Assembly (NCBI GenBank): GCA_030616695.1 | Contig: JAUWWU010000061.1 | Coordinates: 1-6,193, forward strand | DNA from: Candidatus Omnitrophota bacterium | GTDB lineage: Bacteria; Omnitrophota; Gorgyraeia; JAHIPI01 | Length of the DNA: 6,193 nt | Direction of reading: 5' to 3' | In this document: positions 1-6,193 of the stretch, one piece after another | How positions within the stretch are numbered: the stretch's first letter is position 1 | Layout: each line of letters begins with the position of its first letter | The notes under the pieces: generated by a model | Told to the model about the DNA's origin: nothing | The model's input: only the letters and a program-made list of their open reading frames with translations | The model's database searches: none | Position numbers and translations under genes: made by a program

Positions 1-2246
1 AGCGCTGTGTCAGCCAGGCCTTTTCTGGCGCCGTGAGTGGAAATAAAGTACTCAAGCACTGTCAGGCCTTCCCTGAAGTTGGCGGTTATCGGGTTTTCTA
101 TGATTTCGCCGGATGGCTTGGCCATCAGCCCCCGCATTCCGGCAAGCTGCCTTATCTGTTGTTTTGAGCCCCGCGCGCCGGAGTCAGCCATCATAAATAT
201 AGGATTGAAGCTGTCAAGTTCTTTAAATATCTGCTCGGAAACCTGTTCTGTCGCGTGCGTCCAGATGTCTATGACCTTGTTGTAGCGTTCGCCGTTGGTT
301 ATCAGGCCTTTCTTGTATTGGTGTTCGACGCTGTCGATTTCTTTTTGCGCCTCTTCGATAAAGACTTTTTTCTTGGTAGGTATTTTCAGGTCCTCAATGG
401 CTATGGAGATGCCTGCATTAGTAGCGATTTCGAAACCGATCTCTTTTAAATCGTCAAGCAGTTTTATCGTCGCCTGATGCCCAAAGGAGCTATAACATGT
501 AGATACTATTTCGCTCAATTTCGATTTGTCTATTTTTTCATTGATAAACGGCATTTTGTCAGGCAGAGAATTATTGAACAATATCCGTCCGGTCGTGGTG
601 CTAATGGTCTCTTTGTCCAGCCTTAACCTGATTTTAGCGTGCATGTCTATTTCATTATCGTTATAGGCGATTACGATCTCTTCTTTTGAGGCAAATACCT
701 TGTCCTGTCCCCTGAGCCCCGCCTTTTCTTTTGTCAGGTAGCAGCAGCCAAGGACCATGTCCTGAGACGGAACGGCGACAGGCCTTCCGTCGCTCGGCGA
801 AAACACGTTATTCACCGACATCATCAATATGCGCGATTCAATTTGTGATTCTGTTGAAAGCGGCACGTGGACGGCCATCTGGTCGCCGTCAAAGTCAGCG
901 TTAAACGCCGCGCAGACCAGAGGATGCACCTGTATCGCCTTTCCTTCTATGAGTTTTGGCTGAAATGCCTGTATGCCCAATCTATGAAGCGTGGGCGCTC
1001 TATTAAGCAGGACAGGGTGTTCTTTTATTACCTCGTCAAGTATGTCCCAGACCTCTAACTTGGCCCTTTCGACCATCCGCTTCGCGCTCTTGATGGTATG
1101 GACGTACCCCTTTTCCTTTAACTTCTTTATGATGAAGGGCTCGAAGAGCTCCAATGCCATTTTTTTCGGCAGGCCGCATTCGTGGAGCTTCAGTTCCGGC
1201 CCCACAATGATAACGCTTCTGCCCGAATAGTCGACCCTTTTACCGAGAAGGTTTTGCCTGAAGCGCCCCTGCTTCCCTTTTAACATATCGCTTAAAGATT
1301 TTAGCGGCCGGTTTCCGGGGCCAAGTACCGCCCTTCCGTGCCTTCCGTTATCAAAGAGCGCGTCTACCGCTTCCTGCAGCATGCGCTTTTCGTTTCTGAC
1401 GATGACTTCGGGCGCCTTCAATTCGATGAGCTTTTTTAGCCTGTTGTTTCTATTGATGACCCGCCTGTAGAGGTCGTTAAGGTCGCTTGTCGCAAAGCGG
1501 CCTCCGTCAAGAGGGACAAGCGGCCTTAGGTCGGGAGGGATAACCGGGATTATGCTCATTATCATCCATTCCGGCTTATTTCCAGACCTGTTAAATGCCT
1601 CCACCACCCTCAATTGTTTGCTTATTTTCTTTTTGGTCTGCTCGGTTTTTGAATCCCTTGCTGCCTGTTTTAACTTTTGCACCATCTTATTGAGGTCGGT
1701 TTCCCTTAAAAGTTCACGTATTGCTTCTGCCCCCATCCTCGCCTTGAAATCATTCCCAAATCTTTCCTTGTATTCCCTGTACCGCTCTTCCGTCAAAAGC
1801 TCCTTCTTTTTAAGGGGGGTTTCGCCGGGATCGATAACGATAGCTTCTTCATAGTAGAGTACCCGCTCCAGGTCACGCAGGCTCAGCTCAAGAAGAGCGC
1901 TCATCTTGGACGGAGAGGTTTTAAAAAACCATACGTGCGAGACGGGGCTTGCCAGCTCTATATGCGCCATTCTTTGCCGCCTGACATTAGAGCGCGTGAC
2001 TTCTACGCCGCATCTGTCGCAAATAATGCCTTTATGTTTTATCCTTTTATATTTGCCGCACGCACATTCCCAGTCCCTCGTGGGGCCGAATATCTTTTCG
2101 CAGAAGAGGCCGTCTTTTTCCGGCTTAAATGTCCGGTAATTTATTGTCTCCGGCTTTCTGACTTCACCGTTAGACCACGATTTTATGACTTCGGGCGAAG
2201 CGATTTTTATTGCTATAGCATCAAAGGGATTTTCAAAATTACTCAT
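1..2246 (-). CDS. rpoC: DNA-directed RNA polymerase subunit beta', N-terminal 748 residues (3' end outside window)
   Basis: This is the beta' subunit, which carries the catalytic magnesium ions, the clamp and the main sigma-binding surface of RNA polymerase. I translated it codon by codon and found no stop or frameshift. Visible features are: the zinc ribbon with cysteines C61, C63, C76 and C79; the lid and clamp-helix coiled coil (about 247-300, with [19 protein letters not shown]), the primary contact for sigma region 2; rudder and switch 2 (about 309-345, [20 protein letters not shown]); [15 protein letters not shown] (414-428); the universal NADFDGD motif (449-455) with metal-binding D451, D453 and D455; the secondary-channel rim coiled coil (about 628-674); the F-loop (SGARGS 689-694 to MAKP 708-711); and the start of the bridge helix (from about 726). 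The window cuts the gene in the bridge helix, in the stretch [11 protein letters not shown], so the rest of that helix, the trigger loop, the jaw and the C-terminal clamp are not seen. The region between zinc ribbon and clamp helices is the short form, without a large lineage-specific insertion. The start is the ATG at 2246, fixed by a strong Shine-Dalgarno 12 bases after the rpoB stop. Confidence 0.99.
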   Translation of the reverse strand, partial: MSNFENPFDAIAIKIASPEVIKSWSNGEVRKPETINYRTFKPEKDGLFCEKIFGPTRDWECACGKYKRIKHKGIICDRCGVEVTRSNVRRQRMAHIELASPVSHVWFFKTSPSKMSALLELSLRDLERVLYYEEAIVIDPGETPLKKKELLTEERYREYKERFGNDFKARMGAEAIRELLRETDLNKMVQKLKQAARDSKTEQTKKKISKQLRVVEAFNRSGNKPEWMIMSIIPVIPPDLRPLVPLDGGRFATSDLNDLYRRVINRNNRLKKLIELKAPEVIVRNEKRMLQEAVDALFDNGRHGRAVLGPGNRPLKSLSDMLKGKQGRFRQNLLGKRVDYSGRSVIIVGPELKLHECGLPKKMALELFEPFIIKKLKEKGYVHTIKSAKRMVERAKLEVWDILDEVIKEHPVLLNRAPTLHRLGIQAFQPKLIEGKAIQVHPLVCAAFNADFDGDQMAVHVPLSTESQIESRILMMSVNNVFSPSDGRPVAVPSQDMVLGCCYLTKEKAGLRGQDKVFASKEEIVIAYNDNEIDMHAKIRLRLDKETISTTTGRILFNNSLPDKMPFINEKIDKSKLSEIVSTCYSSFGHQATIKLLDDLKEIGFEIATNAGISIAIEDLKIPTKKKVFIEEAQKEIDSVEHQYKKGLITNGERYNKVIDIWTHATEQVSEQIFKELDSFNPIFMMADSGARGSKQQIRQLAGMRGLMAKPSGEIIENPITANFREGLTVLEYFISTHGARKGLADTA

Positions 2247-2250
2247 TCTG

Positions 2251-2257
2251 CCACCTT
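2251..2257 (-). promoter_or_regulatory. Ribosome binding site of rpoC, overlapping a second rpoB stop
   Basis: The coding strand reads TAATAAGGTGGCAGAATG across the rpoB/rpoC junction. AAGGTGG is one mismatch from the full AAGGAGG consensus and ends four bases before the rpoC ATG at 2246. The second of two tandem TAA codons (2258-2256) overlaps the Shine-Dalgarno. A ribosome finishing rpoB therefore stops directly over the rpoC initiation region. This fits translational coupling, which would help keep beta and beta' made in equal amounts. The coupling itself is inferred. Confidence 0.85.
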
Positions 2258-2258
2258 A

Positions 2259-5200
2259 TTATTTGTTACCTTTTTCTTTCTTACTTTCCTTATCAGCTTT
2301 TGCTATACCGGCCGCACTTTTTTCCATTGTTACGTCAAGCCCCAGGCTCTGTAGTTCTTTTACCAAGACGTTAAAGGATTCCGGCGTTCCCGGCTGAAAT
2401 GTATTTTCGCCTTTGACTATGGCTTCATATATGCGCGTCCTGCCTAAGACATCGTCACTTTTGACCGTAAGAAGCTCCTGAAGGGTAAACGCGGCACCGT
2501 AAGCTTCCAGGGCCCATACTTCCATTTCGCCGAACCGCTGTCCTCCGAATTGCGCCTTCCCGCCAAGCGGCTGCTGCGTGACCAGCGAATAGGGGCCTAT
2601 TGAGCGCGCGTGTATTTTATCGTCGACAAGATGGGCAAGTTTCATCATATAGATATACCCTACGGTCACTTTTTGGTCAAACCGCCTTCCCGTCAGCCCG
2701 TCATATAGGACCTGGCGCCCGTCTTCGGGCAGTTTCGCCTTTTTCAGCTCTTCTTTTATTTCCGCCTCAGTCGCGCCGTCAAAGACAGGGCTTATGGCCC
2801 TGTAGCCCAGCGCTTTTGCCGCCCACCCTAAATGGGTTTCGAGTAATTGCCCGACATTCATCCTGGAAGGGACGCCCAGAGGGTTTAGGACGATCTCAAC
2901 CGGTGTGCCGTCCGGCAGGTACGGCATGTCTTCTTCCGGCAGGATCTTGGCGATGACCCCCTTGTTCCCGTGCCTTCCGGCCATTTTATCTCCGGCGGAT
3001 ACCTTTCGCTTGCTTGCAACATAAACAGAGACCTTTTTCAATACGCCCGGAGGCAGCTCATCGCCCCGTTTTATCCTGTCTGTTTCCCGCTCCATCTCAA
3101 AGACCAGCTCCTCGATCTGTTCATCCAGGAGGTTTGCTACCCGCTTGATGTCGTCTTCCAGCTTCTCGTTGTTTTCGATCCTCAATGTGGTAATATCGCA
3201 TCTCCCGAGCTTTTTGACATTTTTCTTTTTAACGACTTTGTTTCTCGCTACGATAACACCGCCGGTCTCTTCGTCTAAAAGGCTTGCGGACAGTTTGACG
3301 CCCCGCATCAACTTCGCAAGCTTGTGAGTCTTTTCGGCCTTCAGGCTGTCGGTCTGGTCTACATAAAACTTGGTTATCTCGTCTATCTTTTTTAATTCTT
3401 CCGTTCTCTCTTCTTTTGTTTTGGCCCTTGCCTCTTTTCTGGCAAATACCTTGACGTCCACAACTATCCCCTCTACTCCCGGCGATGCGGTCAGCGAGGC
3501 ATCCCTTACGTCTCCGGCCTTTTCGCCGAATATCGCGCGCAGCAGCTTTTCTTCGGGCGACAGCTCAGTTTCGCTTTTCGGGGTTACTTTACCCGCCAAT
3601 ATGTCTCCGGGCTCGACTTCTGCGCCGATCCTTATTATGCCGTCTTTATCTAGATCGTTTAAGAGCTCCTCGCCCACATTGGGTATATCGCGGGTGATCT
3701 CTTCCTTGCCTAATCTGGTGTCCCTGGCCTCTAATTCAAATTCTTCCACATGGACGGATGTATAAACGTCCTCTTTTATAAGTTTCTCGCTTATCAATAT
3801 GGCATCTTCAAAGTTATAGCCCCTCCATGGCATGAACGCCACGAGGACGTTTCTGCCCAGCGCCAGTTCGCCTTCCCTCGTTGAAGCGCCGTTGGCAATA
3901 ACATCCCCCACCTTCACGTTTTGCCTGAGACTGACAATCGGCTTTTGGTTTATAGAAGTGGACGCGTTGGATTTTTCGAATTTTCTCATTTTATAGACCT
4001 TGCCGCCTATCGTTATTTGAGAGCCGTCCACCTGGGTGACCCTGCCGTTATTGCGCGCTAGAACAACAGCGCCTGAATCTTTTGCCACTCTCGCTTCTAT
4101 CCCGGTTCCCACAAGGGGGGTTTCCGTATATAGCAGGGGCACTGCCTGCCTTTGCATATTGGAGCCCATAAGCGCCCTGTTTGCGTCGTCGTGTTCTAAA
4201 AACGGTATGAGGCTCGCGGCTATACTGACTAGTTGCTTAGGCGAGACGTCCATATATTGGACCTTTTTAGGTTCCACGCGGACAAAGTCGTTTTTATAGC
4301 GGCAGAATATCTTATCGTCTATAAAACGGCCGTTTTTATCCAGCTTGGCATTCGCCTGCGCTATTATAAAGTTATCCTCTACGTCGGCAGAGAGGTATTC
4401 CGCTTTCTCGGTTATCCTTCCTCCTTCGACCTTTCGGTACGGCGTTATGAGAAAGCCGTAGTCGTTGATCTTCGCATATGTGGACAATGAGGCGATAAGC
4501 CCGATATTCGGCCCTTCAGGCGTTTCTATGGGGCACATGCGGCCGTAGTGGGAATAATGGACGTCGCGGACTTCAAATCCGGCCCGCTCTCTGTTTAATC
4601 CTCCCGGCCCTACCGCGCTTAAGCGCCTTTTATGCGTGAGCTCGGCCAGCGGATTGGTCTGGTCCATAAATTGCGAAAGCTGGCTTCTGCCGAAAAAGTC
4701 TCTTACGACGTTAGCGATAAGTTTTGCGTTTATAAGGTTATGAGGCATTACGTGCTCGAGGTCGTATATATTCATCCTCTCCCGGGCAGCTCTTTCCATG
4801 CGCGCAAGACCTATCCGGAACTGATTCTGCAGGAGTTCTCCGACGGACCTGATCCTGCGGTTGCCGAGGTGGTCTATGTCGTCGGGCGTGCCTTCACCGT
4901 TCTTTAGCCGGATCAGCCTGTCGATAGCCTTTATAACCGTATCCTTGGTCAAAATAGTGCTGTCAAGCGGCTCCCGCATATCCAGCTTCCGGTTTAGCAT
5001 AAAGCGGCCTACACTGCCGAGGTCGTACCGTTTTGGGTCAAAGAACATCCTGTTGAGAAGGGCCTCAGCGTTTTCCAGAGTCGCCGGGTCTCCCGGCCGC
5101 AGCCTTCTGTATATATCCAGCAGGGCGTCCTCTCGCGATTTGGCATGGTCTTTTGCCAGCGTGTTTAGTATCTCCGGGATGGGTTTTTTGAGGATCTTTA

Positions 5201-6002
5201 CTTTTCTTATTCCGGCATTCCAGATCCTGTTTACCAGGTCTGAAGTTATCTTATCCGTTTTTCCCGCAAACGCCAGTCCCTCCTCAACGCTTATCTCGCT
5301 GGCGAGTAGAGAGCCCACCAGTTTTTCAAATTGACTTTTCTTGAGCGCTTCTACTTTTTCTATTCCGCAGAAGGCCTTTAGGATATTTTCGTCTGTGGAT
5401 AGCCCTAAGATCCTCAAAAATGTAGTGGCCATGAACTTTCTGCGCCTGTCCAGCGTTACGTGGAGAGCGTCTCCTATATCGGTTTCGATCTCTATCCATG
5501 CGCCTCTGTACGGGATTATCCTGGCTGTATATAATTTTTTCCCGTTGGGATGCATGAATTCCTCGAATGAAATGCCCGGCGACCGGTGCAACTGGCTTAC
5601 CACGACCCTTTCGTCGCCATTGATGATAAAGGTGCCGGTCTCGGTCATCAGGGGAAGCTCACCCATATACACTTCCTGCTCCCTGGTCTCTTTCTTGGTG
5701 CGGAACTGGATCTTGACTTTTAGTGGAGCGGCGTATGTTATCCCCCTTTTTCTGCATTCGCTTATCGTGTATTTGGACCTTCCGGCAGAGTAGGCCACGT
5801 ATTCAAGCTTGTGGTTACCGTCAAAACTTTCTATGGGAAATGCGTCTTTGAATACGGCCTCGAGCCCCACCTTCTTCCTTTTCGTTTTAGGGACATCCAT
5901 CTGCAGGAAGTCAGAGTAGGACTTAAGCTGTATCTCGACCATATTGGGAAGCCTGTAAGATTCTTTTATCTTTCCAAAATTTCGCACAGCATATTTTTTC
6001 AT
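2259..6002 (-). CDS. rpoB: DNA-directed RNA polymerase subunit beta (complete, 1247 aa)
   Basis: This is the beta subunit of bacterial RNA polymerase, which forms one jaw of the cytoplasmic core enzyme and part of the catalytic centre. Visible in order are: the N-terminal protrusion, including the rifampicin N-cluster stretch LHRSPG (residues 138-143); the lobe with [12 protein letters not shown] (186-197); the fork and rifampicin pocket (438-464, bases 4611-4691); [14 protein letters not shown] (490-503); the active-site motif GYNFEDAIL (728-736, acidic pair E732/D733); the flap with [14 protein letters not shown] (816-829); a charged, partly coiled-coil segment (about 853-980); the catalytic lysines K1006 and K1014 in [12 protein letters not shown]; and the clamp-side C-terminus [10 protein letters not shown] and [20 protein letters not shown]. 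Nothing essential is missing and the frame is unbroken. The protein is about 95 residues shorter than E. coli beta, partly because only a short linker joins THLG (1056-1059) to PVFDGA (1072-1077). It ends with an extra Lys-rich tail of about 20 residues. The ATG at 6002 is chosen for its Shine-Dalgarno and because KNFGKI-like sequence (here RNFGKI) normally lies right at the N-terminus. Two tandem stops close the gene. Confidence 0.99.
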   Translation of the reverse strand: MKKYAVRNFGKIKESYRLPNMVEIQLKSYSDFLQMDVPKTKRKKVGLEAVFKDAFPIESFDGNHKLEYVAYSAGRSKYTISECRKRGITYAAPLKVKIQFRTKKETREQEVYMGELPLMTETGTFIINGDERVVVSQLHRSPGISFEEFMHPNGKKLYTARIIPYRGAWIEIETDIGDALHVTLDRRRKFMATTFLRILGLSTDENILKAFCGIEKVEALKKSQFEKLVGSLLASEISVEEGLAFAGKTDKITSDLVNRIWNAGIRKVKILKKPIPEILNTLAKDHAKSREDALLDIYRRLRPGDPATLENAEALLNRMFFDPKRYDLGSVGRFMLNRKLDMREPLDSTILTKDTVIKAIDRLIRLKNGEGTPDDIDHLGNRRIRSVGELLQNQFRIGLARMERAARERMNIYDLEHVMPHNLINAKLIANVVRDFFGRSQLSQFMDQTNPLAELTHKRRLSAVGPGGLNRERAGFEVRDVHYSHYGRMCPIETPEGPNIGLIASLSTYAKINDYGFLITPYRKVEGGRITEKAEYLSADVEDNFIIAQANAKLDKNGRFIDDKIFCRYKNDFVRVEPKKVQYMDVSPKQLVSIAASLIPFLEHDDANRALMGSNMQRQAVPLLYTETPLVGTGIEARVAKDSGAVVLARNNGRVTQVDGSQITIGGKVYKMRKFEKSNASTSINQKPIVSLRQNVKVGDVIANGASTREGELALGRNVLVAFMPWRGYNFEDAILISEKLIKEDVYTSVHVEEFELEARDTRLGKEEITRDIPNVGEELLNDLDKDGIIRIGAEVEPGDILAGKVTPKSETELSPEEKLLRAIFGEKAGDVRDASLTASPGVEGIVVDVKVFARKEARAKTKEERTEELKKIDEITKFYVDQTDSLKAEKTHKLAKLMRGVKLSASLLDEETGGVIVARNKVVKKKNVKKLGRCDITTLRIENNEKLEDDIKRVANLLDEQIEELVFEMERETDRIKRGDELPPGVLKKVSVYVASKRKVSAGDKMAGRHGNKGVIAKILPEEDMPYLPDGTPVEIVLNPLGVPSRMNVGQLLETHLGWAAKALGYRAISPVFDGATEAEIKEELKKAKLPEDGRQVLYDGLTGRRFDQKVTVGYIYMMKLAHLVDDKIHARSIGPYSLVTQQPLGGKAQFGGQRFGEMEVWALEAYGAAFTLQELLTVKSDDVLGRTRIYEAIVKGENTFQPGTPESFNVLVKELQSLGLDVTMEKSAAGIAKADKESKKEKGNK

Positions 6003-6034
6003 ATTTTTACCTCGAATAAGATCATTTGCTTCTG
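6003..6034 (-). other. rplL-rpoB intergenic spacer, 32 bases
   Basis: The gap between the rplL stop and the rpoB start is only 32 bases. I see no inverted repeat with a T-run and no -10/-35 pair in it. In E. coli the equivalent gap is several hundred bases and holds an attenuator and an RNase III processing site, so that layer of control has no room here. The simplest reading is that rpoB is co-transcribed with rplL and the two are set apart mainly at translation. Confidence 0.75.
6009..6013 (-). promoter_or_regulatory. Ribosome binding site of rpoB
   Basis: On the coding strand GAGGT stands six bases (AAAAAT) before the ATG at 6002. This is a good Shine-Dalgarno match at normal spacing, and it supports 6002 as the rpoB start. 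The A-rich stretch between site and start codon should leave the region unstructured. Confidence 0.8.
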
Positions 6035-6193
6035 CTATTTAAGCTCGACCTTGGCGCCGGTCGCTTCAAGCTTTTTCTTTACCTCCTCGGCCTCTTCCTT
6101 CGGTATGCCGTCTTTCACCGGCTTGGGCGCTGATTCCACAGGGTCCTTTGCTTCTGTTAAGCCCCGGGGGGGTATTGTGCGGATTTCCGTGAT
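6035..6193 (-). CDS. rplL: 50S ribosomal protein L7/L12, C-terminal fragment (5' end outside window)
   Basis: This is the last 52 codons and TAG stop of the ribosomal stalk protein L7/L12. Its C-terminal domain recruits EF-Tu, EF-G and other translational GTPases to the 50S subunit. The frame is open to the window edge. It ends in the family's usual tail: the segments [20 protein letters not shown] and [13 protein letters not shown] match the last two helices and final strand. Its place directly upstream of rpoB also supports the call. The first third is odd. Where the family has TGLGLKEAKDLVE, the fragment reads [13 protein letters not shown] (fragment residues 8-20), with a threonine at residue 2 where lysine is usual. 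Proline at residue 18 would sit in the conserved factor-binding helix. The reading frame is kept, so these are substitutions rather than indels. All lie within about 55 bases of the window end, so sequencing or assembly error is the likeliest cause. A divergent or decaying gene is possible but less likely, given the intact remainder. Gene identity is secure; the first 20 residues are not reliable. Confidence 0.93.
   Translation of the reverse strand: MTEIRTIPPRGLTEAKDPVESAPKPVKDGIPKEEAEEVKKKLEATGAKVELK

Noticed and set aside
1..71. rpoC ending in the bridge helix, considered as a truncated gene or intein insertion point
   Set aside because: The frame is open and canonical to the first base of the window and the next codon begins CT, matching the expected Leu, so this is only the window edge.
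2010..2066. Possible missing or altered zinc ligand in the beta' zinc ribbon
   Set aside because: All four cysteines (C61, C63, C76, C79) are present in the usual CxC...CxxC spacing.
1935..2354. Plus-strand open frame of 139 codons across the rpoB/rpoC junction
   Set aside because: It overlaps the rpoC zinc ribbon, the rpoC start and the rpoB end in antisense. The hydrophobic run only mirrors Lys-rich codons of the rpoB tail, and no motif supports a membrane protein.
4861..5334. Plus-strand open frame of 157 codons opposite rpoB
   Set aside because: It is antisense to the conserved beta lobe region with no family resemblance. The Ser-Arg-rich composition is an artefact of the opposite strand.
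5341..5793. Plus-strand open frame of 150 codons opposite rpoB
   Set aside because: It lies entirely antisense to conserved rpoB codons, has no recognisable domain, and its residue pattern (Ser, Leu and Phe rich) is what the complement of a Lys/Glu/Arg-rich gene gives.
6162..6172. C4G7 run considered as a G-quadruplex, programmed frameshift site or regulatory element
   Set aside because: A single G run cannot form an intramolecular quadruplex, the reading frame continues unshifted on both sides into correct L7/L12 sequence, and the run coincides with the suspect edge substitutions.

Overview
The window is part of the core transcription/translation operon of a bacterium. Every gene reads on the minus strand, in the order rplL (3' end only), rpoB (complete), rpoC (5' two thirds). 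The organism is a bacterium rather than an archaeon or plastid: beta and beta' are separate full-sized genes with bacterial motifs throughout (beta' zinc ribbon, NADFDGD, beta rifampicin pocket, bacterial beta flap). The beta subunit is compact (1247 residues) and lacks most of the extra sequence that enterobacterial beta carries near its C-terminus. Its N-terminal signatures and the short THLG-to-PVFDGA linker recall PVC-group or Omnitrophota/Elusimicrobiota-type polymerases. That placement is an inference from memory of the families and is weak below the level of Bacteria. By eye, base composition is roughly balanced.

Layout, in the direction of transcription (high to low coordinates): 6193-6035 is the last 52 codons of rplL (ribosomal protein L7/L12); 6034-6003 is a 32-base spacer holding the rpoB ribosome binding site; 6002-2259 is rpoB; 2258-2247 is a 12-base gap with a second stop codon overlapping the rpoC Shine-Dalgarno; 2246-1 is rpoC, cut by the window edge inside the bridge helix after 748 codons. 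No stretch of 300 bases lacks a gene. I see no RNA gene, mobile element, CRISPR array, terminator or convincing promoter.

Together, beta and beta' form the two jaws and the catalytic centre of RNA polymerase, and L7/L12 is the ribosomal stalk protein that recruits translation factors. The rplL-rpoB-rpoC order is the standard bacterial arrangement, and the tight spacing points to one polycistronic message. All polymerase catalytic motifs that fall inside the window are intact.

The one real anomaly is in the rplL fragment. Within about 55 bases of the window edge, several nearly invariant L7/L12 residues are replaced, in frame, around a C7G4 run. This looks more like sequence error at a contig end than biology. 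I found no evidence of a novel system here.
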